This document shows, piece after piece, positions 9,446-19,211 of a stretch of DNA of 64,000 bases. The number at the start of each line of letters is the position of its first letter. Position 1 is the first letter of the stretch. The DNA comes from Streptococcus parasanguinis CC87K. Lineage in GTDB: Bacteria; Bacillota; Bacilli; Lactobacillales; Streptococcaceae. The stretch lies in contig NZ_KI669403.1 in assembly GCF_000507765.1 (NCBI RefSeq), positions 124,001 to 188,000 of the forward strand, read 5' to 3'. Both the position numbers and the translations under genes were made by a program. Under the pieces are notes generated by a model. That model did no database searches, was not told the DNA's origin, and saw only the letters and a program-made list of their open reading frames with translations.

Positions 9446-11704
9446 TTAGTTTAAGTGCCAGATATCTTCATTGTACTGAGCGATCGTACGGTCAGATGAG
9501 AAGAATCCTGCTTTAGCAATGTTTACGATAACTTGATCCAACCATGCATCACGGTCTTCGTAATCAGCCAACATGCGTTCTTTGGTTACAATGTAGTCTT
9601 CCAAGTCAAGAAGAGTCATGAACCAGTCTTTGTTGATCAATTCCTTGTGAAGACGAGTCAAGCGTTCCTTGTTACCAACTGCAAGAACGGCATCGCTGAT
9701 AATGAAGTCTACCAATGGTTTGATAGCTTCACGTTCATAGAAGTCCGCTGATTTGTATGCTGATTTCTCATATAGATCGATTACAGTTTCTGAATCTTCA
9801 CCGAAGATGTAGATGTTGTCACGTCCAACCAATTCAGCGATTTCCACGTTTGCTCCATCCATAGTACCAAGTGTCAATGCACCATTCAACATGAATTTCA
9901 TGTTACCAGTACCTGAAGCTTCTTTCGAAGCAAGAGAGATTTGCTCAGAAATATCGCTAGCTGGGATCAAGTAGCTTGCAGCAGTTACGTTGTAGTTTTC
10001 AACCATCACCACTTGCAAGTGTGGAGCTACTGCTGGATCGTTTGCAATCACTTCAGACAAGCAAAGGATCAAGTGGATGATATCTTGTGCAATGGTGTAG
10101 GCAGGAGCTGCTTTACCACCAAAGAGAACAGTGATTGGGCGAGCAGGGATATTTCCAGCTTTGATGTCCAAGTATTTGTGGATCACATACAAAGCGTTCA
10201 TTTGTTGACGTTTGTATTCGTGGAGACGTTTGATTTGGGTATCAAAGATAGAGTTAGGATTGATTTCCACACCTTGATGGTCTTTCAAGAAACGAGCCAA
10301 TTTCCGTTTGTTGTGAGACTTGATGTTTTCCAATTTTGCTTTGACTGCATCTTTATCTTCATAAGAAAGAAGGTCTTCCAATTTAGATGCGTCATGGTGC
10401 CAGTCACGTCCGAGGATATCATCCAAGTAGTGTGACAAGGTTGGGTTGGCATGCATGAGCCAACGACGGAATGTGATACCGTTTGTTTTGTTGTTGAATT
10501 TTTCAGGGTAAATGTCGTAGAAGGCTTTCAACTCAGAATTCTTCAAGATTTCTGTGTGAAGTGCTGCTACCCCGTTTACGCTAAATCCATAGTGGATATC
10601 CATGTGCGCCATGTGTACGCGATCATTCTCATCGATGATTTGAACAGCTGGATCTTTGTATTCAGCGCGAACACGGCGGTCCAATTCTTCAATGATTGGA
10701 ACCAAGTGAGGAACCACTTCTTGCAAGAATTCAAGTGGCCATTTTTCAAGGGCTTCTGCAAGGATTGTGTGGTTAGTGTAAGCCGTCATGCTACGAACGA
10801 TAGAGATGGCTTCATCCATTCCAATACCACGTTCTGTCAAAAGACGGATCAATTCAGGGATGACCATTGATGGGTGAGTATCGTTGATTTGGACAACAGC
10901 ATAGTCAGCAAGGTCATGCAAGTTGCTTCCTTTTTCGATGGCTTCGTCGATGATCAATTGTGCACCGTTTGATACCATGAAGTATTGTTGGAAGATACGG
11001 AGCAATTCCCCTTGACGGTTACTATCATCTGGGTACAAGAAGAGGGTCAAGTTGCGAGCGATATCTGTCTTGTCAAAGTTAATACCATCTTCAATAATAG
11101 ATGAATCAACTGAATCCAAGTCGAACAAACGCAAACGGTTCTTGGTATCAATCTTGTAACCAGGGACATCGATATCATAAAGGGTAGAAGTCAATGTGAA
11201 GTGTGCAAATGGCACTTGGTAGCTACGGCTTGAACGAACGAGCCAGCTTTGGTCAGTCAACCATGCGTTTGGAATCGTTTCTTGTTGGTTGTTTTTAAGG
11301 ACTTGTTGGAACAAACCAAAGTGGTAGTTCAAACCAACCCCATCCCCTGTCAAACCAAGGCTTGAGATAGAGTCGATAAAGCAGGCTGCCAAACGTCCCA
11401 AACCACCGTTACCAAGTGATGGTTCCAATTCCACTTCTTCGACTTCGATCAAGTCTTTACCAGCATCTGACAATTCTTTTTTAACATCGTCGTAAAGACC
11501 CAAGTTGATCAAGTTGTTAGACAAGAGTTTACCGATCAAGAACTCAGCTGAGATGTAGTAAACTTTTTTCTTACCAGTATTGATTTTCTTTTGAGCGCTT
11601 GCTTGCTTGGTGTAATTTAGCAAGGCAATGTACAATTCTTCATTTGAACATTCAGCAATTGTTTTTTGATGATGATCAATCACATATTTTTGTAATGATT
11701 CCAT
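9446..11704 (-). CDS. malP: Maltodextrin/glycogen phosphorylase
   Basis: A GT35 phosphorylase of 752 residues. It releases glucose-1-phosphate from maltodextrins using pyridoxal phosphate. The PLP-lysine region [20 protein letters not shown] is intact, and the N-terminal [16 protein letters not shown] motif is typical. The gene follows malQ by 44 bp on the same strand, so the two form one operon. MalQ lengthens chains that MalP then shortens. The promoter ahead of malQ carries a MalR/CcpA-like palindrome. The start at 11704 has GGAG upstream. Confidence 0.96.
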   Translation of the reverse strand: MESLQKYVIDHHQKTIAECSNEELYIALLNYTKQASAQKKINTGKKKVYYISAEFLIGKLLSNNLINLGLYDDVKKELSDAGKDLIEVEEVELEPSLGNGGLGRLAACFIDSISSLGLTGDGVGLNYHFGLFQQVLKNNQQETIPNAWLTDQSWLVRSSRSYQVPFAHFTLTSTLYDIDVPGYKIDTKNRLRLFDLDSVDSSIIEDGINFDKTDIARNLTLFLYPDDSNRQGELLRIFQQYFMVSNGAQLIIDEAIEKGSNLHDLADYAVVQINDTHPSMVIPELIRLLTERGIGMDEAISIVRSMTAYTNHTILAEALEKWPLEFLQEVVPHLVPIIEELDRRVRAEYKDPAVQIIDENDRVHMAHMDIHYGFSVNGVAALHTEILKNSELKAFYDIYPEKFNNKTNGITFRRWLMHANPTLSHYLDDILGRDWHHDASKLEDLLSYEDKDAVKAKLENIKSHNKRKLARFLKDHQGVEINPNSIFDTQIKRLHEYKRQQMNALYVIHKYLDIKAGNIPARPITVLFGGKAAPAYTIAQDIIHLILCLSEVIANDPAVAPHLQVVMVENYNVTAASYLIPASDISEQISLASKEASGTGNMKFMLNGALTLGTMDGANVEIAELVGRDNIYIFGEDSETVIDLYEKSAYKSADFYEREAIKPLVDFIISDAVLAVGNKERLTRLHKELINKDWFMTLLDLEDYIVTKERMLADYEDRDAWLDQVIVNIAKAGFFSSDRTIAQYNEDIWHLN

Positions 11705-11748
11705 GTTGGGAGTCTCCTTTGTTTCAACAATTTTAATAGGGGGAAAGA

Positions 11749-13278
11749 TTATTTTTTTGCTTTCTTAACTTCTTTTTTCAAGTCTTTGTTTTCACGACGA
11801 TAGATCGTAGTGAAATCAAGCAATTCTTGCTCGACAGCTGGAGTCAATTGATCCGCTGTCATTCGCCATGACCAGTTACCACCGAGAGTAGATGGGAAGT
11901 TCATCCGAGCTGAGCCATCTAACTCAAGCAAGTCTTGCATCGTAGCAATCGCCATGAAGCTGACGGAAGCAAAGACGGTGCGAAGCATAGCATGCGGTAC
12001 AGATTCGTACTCTTTCCGGTTGGTATAACGAGCAAGATACTCACGAGTTGGATCGTCGATTTCATTGCGGTACCATCCAAGAACTGTGTTGTTATCATGT
12101 GTTCCAGTGTACATCACAGAGTTGTTTGGTGCCAAGTGAGGGCTATCGATACTTTCATCGTCAGGATTGAAGGCGAATTGAAGAATCTTCATTCCTGGGA
12201 AGCCAGTACGTTCGCGAAGCTCAATAACTTCATCCGTCATAAAGCCAAGGTCCTCAGCGATGATGTTCAAATCACCGAGCTCTTCCTTCACGGCTGCAAA
12301 GAGTTTGTAGCCAGGACCTTTAACCCATTTACCTGGTGCTGCTGTACCTGATCCAGCAGGGATTTCCCAGTAAGACTCAAAACCACGGAAGTGGTCGATC
12401 CGCACGATGTCGTAGATCTTGAAGCTTTCACGCAAGCGTTCAATCCACCATTGGTAGCCATCTTTGTCCATTGCTTCCCAGTCATAGATTGGGTTCCCCC
12501 AAAGTTGACCAGTTGCTGAGAATTCATCTGGCGGGCATCCTGCGATGCAAGTCGCTTTCCCGTTTTTATCTGTTTTGAAGAGATGAGGGTTCGCCCACAT
12601 GTCACTTGAATCTTCCGCTACATAGATTGGCATATCTCCGACGATTTCAATGTGATGGTCATTGGCATAAGCTTTCAAGGCCAACCATTGTTGGAAGAAG
12701 AAGAATTGAGTCACACGATGGTAAGTCAATTGATCCGCCAATTCTTCACGGTATTGAGCCAAAGCTTTTGGTTCACGTGCACGAATAGCTGCATCTGGCC
12801 ATTCTGTCCAGGCTTTTAAATCAAAGTGTTCTTTGATAGCCATGTATTCTGCAAATAGTTCCAACCAAGAAGCATTGGCTTCGCAAAAGGCTTGGAATTC
12901 TTTTTGATCACCTGATTTCAAGAAGTTCGCAACGGCTTTTTCAAGTAGCGGACGACGTTGTTCGAAAACCTTTGCATAATCCACTTGAGTAGGATCTTGA
13001 CCAAAGTCCACTCCTTTAAGGTCTGCTTCTGTCAACAAACCTTGCTCGATCAAAAGATCGAAATCAATAAAATGAGTGTTCCCAGCAAAAGCTGAGAAAG
13101 ATTGGTATGGAGAATCTCCATAACTAGTTGTACCAAGCGGCAAGATTTGCCAGTAACGTTGCTTGGTCCGAACGAGGAAATCAACAAAATCATATGCTGA
13201 TTGACCGAATGATCCGATCCCGTATTGTCCAGGAAGGGAAGAAATGTGCATCAAAACACCACTTTGACGTTTTTTCAT
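11749..13278 (-). CDS. malQ: 4-alpha-glucanotransferase (amylomaltase)
   Basis: A GH77 enzyme of 509 residues that transfers glucan chains between maltodextrins. The catalytic segments are visible: nucleophile region [18 protein letters not shown], acid/base region IIAEDLGFM, and stabilising [12 protein letters not shown]. It is the first gene of the malQP operon and divergent from malX. The start at 13278 ([20 protein letters not shown]) has AAGGTGG upstream. The lysine-rich C-terminus ([12 protein letters not shown]) looks like a local extension. Confidence 0.96.
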   Translation of the reverse strand: MKKRQSGVLMHISSLPGQYGIGSFGQSAYDFVDFLVRTKQRYWQILPLGTTSYGDSPYQSFSAFAGNTHFIDFDLLIEQGLLTEADLKGVDFGQDPTQVDYAKVFEQRRPLLEKAVANFLKSGDQKEFQAFCEANASWLELFAEYMAIKEHFDLKAWTEWPDAAIRAREPKALAQYREELADQLTYHRVTQFFFFQQWLALKAYANDHHIEIVGDMPIYVAEDSSDMWANPHLFKTDKNGKATCIAGCPPDEFSATGQLWGNPIYDWEAMDKDGYQWWIERLRESFKIYDIVRIDHFRGFESYWEIPAGSGTAAPGKWVKGPGYKLFAAVKEELGDLNIIAEDLGFMTDEVIELRERTGFPGMKILQFAFNPDDESIDSPHLAPNNSVMYTGTHDNNTVLGWYRNEIDDPTREYLARYTNRKEYESVPHAMLRTVFASVSFMAIATMQDLLELDGSARMNFPSTLGGNWSWRMTADQLTPAVEQELLDFTTIYRRENKDLKKEVKKAKK

Positions 13279-13419
13279 GGGTTACCACCTTTTTTTATTT
13301 CTTTGAAGCCTGCGATTCGGTGCACGGTATGGGTATCGTTGCAGAGTCGTATCCAGCTCTCAAGCGGCTCTACTCTTTGTTAAAAATCGAACAGGCGCAA
13401 CTCAGTTTACGCAATTTTT

Positions 13420-13472
13420 GCGAAAACGTTTGCGTACCATGTTATTATAAACTTTTTCCCTATTTTCTGCAA
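13420..13472 (-). promoter_or_regulatory. malQP promoter with MalR/CcpA-like operator
   Basis: On the minus strand TTGCAG (13472-13467) and TATAAT (13449-13444) are 17 bp apart. The palindrome GCGAAAACGTTTGCG at 13420-13434 lies just downstream of the -10 box, where a bound repressor would block initiation. Its centre matches LacI-family sites; MalR and CcpA are both candidates. Confidence 0.7.
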
Positions 13473-13621
13473 GGGATTTCTTAAAAACTTTTTTAACTTT
13501 TTTCAGAATGTCCTCACCCCCTTAGTGTATTCTTTCCTTTGGCTAATGTCAACAAATTTGATGCATTTTATAGAAGAAAGTTCGGAATTAAAATATTTTT
13601 AAAAAAATTGTTTAAAACTAC

Positions 13622-13676
13622 TTGCAAACGTTTTCGCCTTGTGATATACTTAAGACGTTTTAGGAAAACGTTTGTC
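13622..13676 (+). promoter_or_regulatory. malXCD promoter with two MalR/CcpA-like operators
   Basis: TTGCAA (13622-13627) and TATACT (13645-13650) are 17 bp apart. The operator-like palindrome GCAAACGTTTTCGC (13624-13637) overlaps the -35 and spacer. A second, GGAAAACGTTTGTC (13663-13676), lies downstream of the start site. This is a typical arrangement for repression when maltose is absent and for catabolite control. Confidence 0.72.
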
Positions 13677-13727
13677 TAAAACGGTTTCTAATTATTATCT
13701 TTTTTTATTCTTTAGGAGGAATAAATC

Positions 13728-14984
13728 ATGAAACGTACAATTTTACGTAGTGCTGCTGTACTTGGTACAGTTGGTTTTGCCGGCTTCTTACTTGCTGCTT
13801 GTAGCAATAACTCATCAGGTTCTTCTGAGGCAAGTAAAGAAATCAACGTCTATGTAGACAAAGGCTACAAATCTTATGTTGAAGAAGCTGCAAAAGCTTT
13901 TGAAAAAGAAAATGGCGTAAAAATTAACATCAAGACTGGTGATGCTCTTGGTGGATTGGATAACCTTTCTCTTGATAACCAATCTAAAAAAGCTCCAGAC
14001 GTAATGATGGCTCCATACGACCGTGTAGGTGGTCTTGGTAGCGATGGTCAATTGGCTGAAGTGACATTAAACAAAGATAGCCATACAGATAAAACAACTG
14101 AAGCTCTTGTAACAAACGGTGGTAAAGTTTACGGTGCACCTGCTGTCATCGAAACATTGGTTCTCTACTATAACAAAGATCTTGTAAGCGAAGCTCCAAA
14201 AACATTTGGTGATCTTGAAAATCTTGCAAAAGATAGCAAGTACGACTTCGCTAGCGAACCTGGTAAAACAACTGCCTTCTTAGCTGACTGGACAAACTTC
14301 TACTACACTTACGGTTTACTTTCAGGTAACGGCGGTTATGTGTTTGGTAAAGACGGTACAGATCCTAAAGATATTGGATTGAACAACCAAGGTTCTATCG
14401 ATGGTATCGAATATGCAAAAACTTGGTATGCTAAATGGCCAAAAGGTTTGCAAGATACAAAAGCTGCTGCTAACTTCATCCAAACACAATTCCAAGAAGG
14501 TAAAACAGCTGCTATCATCGATGGTCCTTGGAAAGCTGCTTCATTGAAAGAAGCTAAAGTAAACTACGGTGTCGCAACGATTCCAACTCTTCCAAACGGA
14601 AAACAATACTCTGCCTTTGGTGGTGGTAAAGCTTGGGTTATCCCTGCAGGTGCGAAAAACCTTGATGGCGCTCAAAAATTCATTGACTTCTTGACAAGTA
14701 CTGACCAACAAAAAGCTTTGTTTGACAAGACCAATGAAGTTCCTGCCAACACAGAAGCTCGTAAATATGCGGTTAGCAAAAACGATGAATTGACAACTGC
14801 CGTTGTTGATCAATTCAAGAATGCTCAACCAATGCCAAATATCTCAGAAATGAGTGCTGTTTGGGATCCAGCTGCTACTATGCTTTTCGATGCTGTAAGT
14901 GGTAAAAAATCTGCAAAAGCATCTGCTGACGATGCAGTGAAATTGATTAAAGAAACCATCGAACAAAAATTCGGTAGCAAATAA
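13728..14984 (+). CDS. malX: Maltodextrin ABC transporter substrate-binding lipoprotein
   Basis: A 418-residue extracytoplasmic solute-binding protein. The lipoprotein signal ends in LLAAC (Cys about residue 25), and the mature part has the MalE/family 1 fold (EKENGVKINIKTGD, APDVMMAPYDR, KAWVIPAGAKNLDGAQKFIDFL). It delivers maltodextrins to the MalC/MalD permease. A strong ribosome binding site (AGGAGG) precedes it. A partial terminator follows, so malX is probably made in excess over the permease genes, as is common for binding proteins. Confidence 0.95.
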   Translation: MKRTILRSAAVLGTVGFAGFLLAACSNNSSGSSEASKEINVYVDKGYKSYVEEAAKAFEKENGVKINIKTGDALGGLDNLSLDNQSKKAPDVMMAPYDRVGGLGSDGQLAEVTLNKDSHTDKTTEALVTNGGKVYGAPAVIETLVLYYNKDLVSEAPKTFGDLENLAKDSKYDFASEPGKTTAFLADWTNFYYTYGLLSGNGGYVFGKDGTDPKDIGLNNQGSIDGIEYAKTWYAKWPKGLQDTKAAANFIQTQFQEGKTAAIIDGPWKAASLKEAKVNYGVATIPTLPNGKQYSAFGGGKAWVIPAGAKNLDGAQKFIDFLTSTDQQKALFDKTNEVPANTEARKYAVSKNDELTTAVVDQFKNAQPMPNISEMSAVWDPAATMLFDAVSGKKSAKASADDAVKLIKETIEQKFGSK

Positions 14985-15003
14985 GACAGTTTTTAGGTGT
15001 GAG

Positions 15004-15045
15004 TAAGAGGTTGGAGACAAAGTCCCAACCTCTTATGTTCAATTT
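15004..15045 (+). terminator. Attenuating hairpin between malX and malC
   Basis: Stem TAAGAGGTTGG (15004-15014) with CCAACCTCTTA (15025-15035), then a mixed T-containing tail. It would lower expression downstream relative to malX. Its stem resembles the left end of the repeat at 4521. Confidence 0.6.
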
Positions 15046-15111
15046 TCAAGCACAACTTACTGTCTGACTTGTCTTCTTGCTCTCTAGCAAGGACATTATA
15101 AGGAGATTTGA

Positions 15112-16407
15112 ATGACTACAGAACAAAACCCTAAAAAGGCTATGTGGCTCTCTTTGATCCCGGGTCTTGGGCAAATTTATAACAAACAAAAAACCAAAGG
15201 CTATATTTTTCTTGCCGTAACCATTCTCTTTCTCGCCTATTTCCTAGGAATTGGAGCTGGAGAATTAGCGAAATTGGTTACACTTGGAACCGTCCGTGGA
15301 CAAGATAATTCTCTCTTTATCTTGATTCGTGGCGCCTTCCACTTGATCATCACTGTTGTTTACTTCCTATTTTATGCCTTAAATATTAAGGATGCTGGAA
15401 CAGTTGCTAAACGCATCAACAACGGGATTGCCGTTCCAAAAACCTTGAAAGAAATGGTTCAAGCCATCTATGAAAATGGCTTCCCATATTTATTGATTAT
15501 TCCTTCATACATTGCTATGACATTTGCGATTATCTTCCCAGTTTTAGTAACTTTGATGATCGCCTTTACCAACTACGACTTCAAACATACCGCTCCAACA
15601 ACCTTGCTTGATTGGATCGGGTTCCAAAACTTCACTAATATGTGGACCTTGAGTACCTTCCGCTCAGCCTTTACATCGGTTCTTGGCTGGACCTTGATTT
15701 GGGCCCTCGCAGCTTCTACTCTTCAAATCGTACTCGGTATCTTGACCGCTATTGTTGCAAACCAACCATTCGTAAAAGGAAAACGAATCTTTGGGGTTAT
15801 CTTCTTGCTTCCTTGGGCTGTTCCAGCCTTCATCACGATCCTTACATTCTCAAATATGTTTAACGATAGTGTCGGTGCTATCAATGCACAAGTTATCCCA
15901 TTGTTTGCGAAGATCTTCCCATTCTTAGATGGCGTTTTGATTCCTTGGAAAACAGATCCTACCTGGACAAAAATTGCTTTGATTATGATGCAAGGTTGGC
16001 TCGGCTTCCCTTACATCTACGTCTTGACTTTAGGGATTCTTCAATCGATTCCAAACGATCTTTACGAAGCTGCTTATATTGATGGTGCCAACGGTTGGCA
16101 AAAATTCCGCAGCATCACTTTCCCAATGATTATGGCTGTTGCAGCTCCAACTTTGATCAGTCAATATACCTTCAACTTTAATAACTTCTCCATCATTTAC
16201 TTGTTTAACGATGGGGGACCTGGTTCTGTCGGAGGAAACGCCGGATCTACAGATATCTTGATCTCATGGATCTACAAGTTGACAACCAATTCTTCTCCTC
16301 AATATTCAATGGCTGCAGCGGTAACCTTGATTATCTCTGTGATTGTGATCTCAATCTCTATGGTTGCCTTCAAGAAACTACATGCATTTGATATGGAGGA
16401 TGTATAA
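15112..16407 (+). CDS. malC: Maltodextrin ABC transporter permease MalC (MalF-type)
   Basis: A 431-residue inner-membrane permease. The N-terminal part starts with a small DUF5683-like segment ([24 protein letters not shown]) and two helices. The MalF-type permease domain follows, with the EAA loop [21 protein letters not shown] that docks the ATPase. The ATPase (MsmK-type) is not encoded here, so the transporter must use a shared ATPase encoded elsewhere, as in other streptococci. A GGAG site precedes the ATG. Confidence 0.93.
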   Translation: MTTEQNPKKAMWLSLIPGLGQIYNKQKTKGYIFLAVTILFLAYFLGIGAGELAKLVTLGTVRGQDNSLFILIRGAFHLIITVVYFLFYALNIKDAGTVAKRINNGIAVPKTLKEMVQAIYENGFPYLLIIPSYIAMTFAIIFPVLVTLMIAFTNYDFKHTAPTTLLDWIGFQNFTNMWTLSTFRSAFTSVLGWTLIWALAASTLQIVLGILTAIVANQPFVKGKRIFGVIFLLPWAVPAFITILTFSNMFNDSVGAINAQVIPLFAKIFPFLDGVLIPWKTDPTWTKIALIMMQGWLGFPYIYVLTLGILQSIPNDLYEAAYIDGANGWQKFRSITFPMIMAVAAPTLISQYTFNFNNFSIIYLFNDGGPGSVGGNAGSTDILISWIYKLTTNSSPQYSMAAAVTLIISVIVISISMVAFKKLHAFDMEDV

Positions 16408-16408
16408 A

Positions 16409-17251
16409 ATGAAAAATTCAGTTCAATTTAAACGCCGCCTCAATCATTTCTTGACTTACCTGTACATGGTGGTTCTTTCAATCGTTATCATTTATCCATT
16501 GTTGATTACGGTTCTATCAGCCTTCAAATCAGGGAATGTCAGTGCCTTTACACTTGATTTTAGTGGCAATCTTAGTTTTGATAACTTCTCAAAACTTTTC
16601 TCTGAAACCCATTATGGCACTTGGTATATGAACACCTTGGTTATCGCCATTATCACCATGATTGTACAAACAAGTATCGTTACCTTCGCAGGTTACGCAT
16701 ACAGCCGTTACAATTTCTTGGCGCGTAAACAAAGTTTGGTCTTCTTCTTGATTATTCAAATGGTCCCAACCATGGCAGCCCTCACAGCCTTCTTCGTTAT
16801 GGCTTTGATGCTGAATGCCTTGAACCAACCTTGGTTCTTGATCTTCCTTTATGTTGGTGGTGGTATTCCAATGAATGCCTGGTTGATGAAGGGATACTTT
16901 GATACTGTTCCAATTTCCCTCGATGAATCTGCGAAATTGGATGGAGCTGGACACTTCCGTCGCTTCTGGCAAATCGTCCTTCCTCTTGTTCGTCCAATGA
17001 TTGCCGTTCAAGCACTTTGGGCTTTCATGGGGCCTTTCGGAGACTATATCTTGTCTAAATTCTTGCTTCGTGACGAAGTGAACTATACGGTAGCCGTTGG
17101 TCTTCAAACCTTTATCAGTGACCAAAAAAATCAAAAAATCGCCTTCTTTGCAGCCGGTGCTATTTTGATCGCGGTTCCAATCTGTATCTTATTCTTCTTC
17201 CTACAAAAGAACTTTGTTTCAGGCTTGACAGCTGGTGGAGATAAAGGATAA
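16409..17251 (+). CDS. malD: Maltodextrin ABC transporter permease MalD (MalG-type)
   Basis: The start is the ATG at 16409 ([14 protein letters not shown]), with GGAGG upstream inside the end of malC; the upstream in-frame ATGs overlap malC coding and are rejected. The product has 280 residues with about six helices and the EAA loop [22 protein letters not shown]. It forms the heterodimeric channel with MalC. The malC stop and malD start are one base apart, so translation is coupled. Confidence 0.93.
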   Translation: MKNSVQFKRRLNHFLTYLYMVVLSIVIIYPLLITVLSAFKSGNVSAFTLDFSGNLSFDNFSKLFSETHYGTWYMNTLVIAIITMIVQTSIVTFAGYAYSRYNFLARKQSLVFFLIIQMVPTMAALTAFFVMALMLNALNQPWFLIFLYVGGGIPMNAWLMKGYFDTVPISLDESAKLDGAGHFRRFWQIVLPLVRPMIAVQALWAFMGPFGDYILSKFLLRDEVNYTVAVGLQTFISDQKNQKIAFFAAGAILIAVPICILFFFLQKNFVSGLTAGGDKG

Positions 17252-17337
17252 AATAGAATCTTATTTCAAGCACATTTTATTTTTAAGTTGAGGGTAGTAT
17301 GGTGGATGCTTTACTACCCTTCGTTAAGAATAAAATC

Positions 17338-17366
17338 AATGCAAAGAGATTTCTCTTTGCATTTCT
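17338..17366 (+). terminator. Hairpin between malD and malA
   Basis: AATGCAAAGAGA and TCTCTTTGCATT form a 12-bp stem. A weaker hairpin (GGGTAGT...ACTACCC) lies at 17291-17320. Either may reduce read-through into malA. Confidence 0.6.
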
Positions 17367-17395
17367 GATACTCTTATATTTAGAAAGGTCATCTT

Positions 17396-18208
17396 ATGCC
17401 CTATCCTTTTAATTATTTCGCAAGTATCTTCAATTTCCGCTCTTCTTTTGCAAACCGCAAAAAACTGAGCTGGTTCCAAATGATTTTTACTTCTTTCTTT
17501 CTAATCTCTATCACACTATTACCTGTGGCTCTGCAAAATGCTCAACTCAAAACCTATCCTTTGACAACCTTTGTCAGCGATGTGTTTGATCCTTTATCAA
17601 CAGACGTTATGAAAGATATCCAAGAACACGTCGTGATCAAAGACCAAGAGCTCACCTATACAGGGACTAACCCTGTACACAAGACTTCAAAAGGACAGGT
17701 TATCTTAGGCCAAGAGGCAAAGGCTAGTGAAGGCAAGGAGTTAACACTCCATTTTGATCGCAAACAATTGATTATCTCAAAAGAGAATAAAGAACTCGCT
17801 ACAGTCTCATACCAGGCTATTAATCAAGAGAGCCTTCGGGATAAGAAAAGCTTCACTCAAGCTATCTCTAGCGATTGGTTTCGCGACAATCGACTCCCTG
17901 TCAGTCTCTTTCTCGTGATTTTCTCTGGCTTCTTATCGACAGTCAATTATTTGATTCTCATCGTAGGGGCATCTTTCTTCCTCTACTTGACACGAAAATC
18001 TCGACTCTTTTCACTACAAACTTTCAAGGAATGTTTCAATTGTATTCTGAATTGCTTGGGACTCCCTATTTTACTGAGTGTCTTCATCAGTTTACTATTC
18101 CATCAAGTATTTACTACGACGATCATGATCCAAAATGTCTTATTTGTACTCTATCTTGCTATGGTATTTTATAAGACCCACTTCCGTGATCCAGACTATC
18201 ACCGCTAG
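17396..18208 (+). CDS. malA: MalA-like DUF1189 membrane protein
   Basis: A 270-residue integral membrane protein of the DUF1189/MalA type, with one N-terminal helix (about residues 33-50), an external domain (about 55-155) and three or four C-terminal helices. In relatives the gene lies between the mal permease genes and malR. Its biochemical role is not established. The stop codon is 11 bp before malR, so malA and malR are co-transcribed. Confidence 0.8.
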   Translation: MPYPFNYFASIFNFRSSFANRKKLSWFQMIFTSFFLISITLLPVALQNAQLKTYPLTTFVSDVFDPLSTDVMKDIQEHVVIKDQELTYTGTNPVHKTSKGQVILGQEAKASEGKELTLHFDRKQLIISKENKELATVSYQAINQESLRDKKSFTQAISSDWFRDNRLPVSLFLVIFSGFLSTVNYLILIVGASFFLYLTRKSRLFSLQTFKECFNCILNCLGLPILLSVFISLLFHQVFTTTIMIQNVLFVLYLAMVFYKTHFRDPDYHR

Positions 18209-18219
18209 GAGGTTTTCTC

Positions 18220-19203
18220 ATGCGTGTTACCATCAAAGATGTGGCGAAACTCGCTGGCGTCGCGCCTTCAACTGTCACGCGCGTCATCCAAAACAAATCC
18301 ACGATTAGTGATGAAACAAAAAAACGTGTCCGTGAGGCCATGGTCGAATTGGACTACCATCCCAATCTTAATGCTCGCAGCCTTGTCAGCCAATCTAGTC
18401 AAGTCATTGCTTTGGTCCTACCAATCGACAGTGACGTCTTCTACCAGAATCCTTTCTTCCCAACTGTTTTAAGAGGAATTACCCAGATCGCGTCAGACAA
18501 TGATTATGCCATCCAAATCTGTACGGGGCAAAATGAAGAACGGCGGCTCGACAACCTCAAACAACTCATCTACGGAAATCGTGTAGATGGTTTGATTTTC
18601 CTTTATTCCAACCCGAATGATCCCCTCGTTGAATTTGCGATCAAAGACAAGTTCCCCTTCCTCATTCTCGGAAAGGCAGCTTCACCTTTTGTATCGCTAG
18701 TGGATAATGATAATATCAAGGCTGCATTTGATGCGACGGATTATTTCATTCAACAAAACTACCGAAAAATTGCTTTTATCGGGGGAAACAAAGAACTGTT
18801 CGTATCTCAAGACCGCTACGAAGGTTATAAAGAAGCCCTCCAAAAAGCAGGGATTCCTCTCGATGAAAAACTGGTTCATTTCTCATTTGGTTTTATGTTG
18901 GAAGACAATTCTTATCAAATGATGGAGAGCCTTCCCCTAGCAGAGTTAGATGCCATCATGACAACCGATATTCTCGTTGCTGAAGGGGTGCGCCAATACC
19001 TATTAGAACACCAGCTGACAATCCCGATTATTTCCTTTGATTCGATTAAGCCACGACTCGATATTGAAGCCTATATTGACATCAATGCAGTGGAACTCGG
19101 ACGCGAATCTGTTCGAACGATTCTACAAATTATCAAGGATCACAAAGAAGGAAAAACCGTTTGCTACCGTCAATTGATTGACCATACCATTACGAAACTT
19201 TAG
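18220..19203 (+). CDS. malR: LacI-family maltose operon repressor MalR
   Basis: A 327-residue LacI/GalR regulator. The N-terminal DNA-binding domain reads VTIKDVAKLAGVAPSTVTRV with a hinge helix at NARSLV. The periplasmic-binding-like effector domain follows (IALVLPIDSDVFYQNPF, GNRVDGLIFLYS, FIGGNKELFVSQDRYEGY). It most likely binds the AACGTTT-centred palindromes between malQ and malX and releases them on maltose or maltodextrin. It is preceded by AGGAGG and followed nine bases later by the pullulanase gene. Confidence 0.93.
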   Translation: MRVTIKDVAKLAGVAPSTVTRVIQNKSTISDETKKRVREAMVELDYHPNLNARSLVSQSSQVIALVLPIDSDVFYQNPFFPTVLRGITQIASDNDYAIQICTGQNEERRLDNLKQLIYGNRVDGLIFLYSNPNDPLVEFAIKDKFPFLILGKAASPFVSLVDNDNIKAAFDATDYFIQQNYRKIAFIGGNKELFVSQDRYEGYKEALQKAGIPLDEKLVHFSFGFMLEDNSYQMMESLPLAELDAIMTTDILVAEGVRQYLLEHQLTIPIISFDSIKPRLDIEAYIDINAVELGRESVRTILQIIKDHKEGKTVCYRQLIDHTITKL

Positions 19204-19211
19204 GAGTCTTT

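Noticed and set aside
15004-15045. Second full copy of the 4521-4700 repeat
   Set aside because: Only the short hairpin end is similar; the inner part of the repeat is missing.
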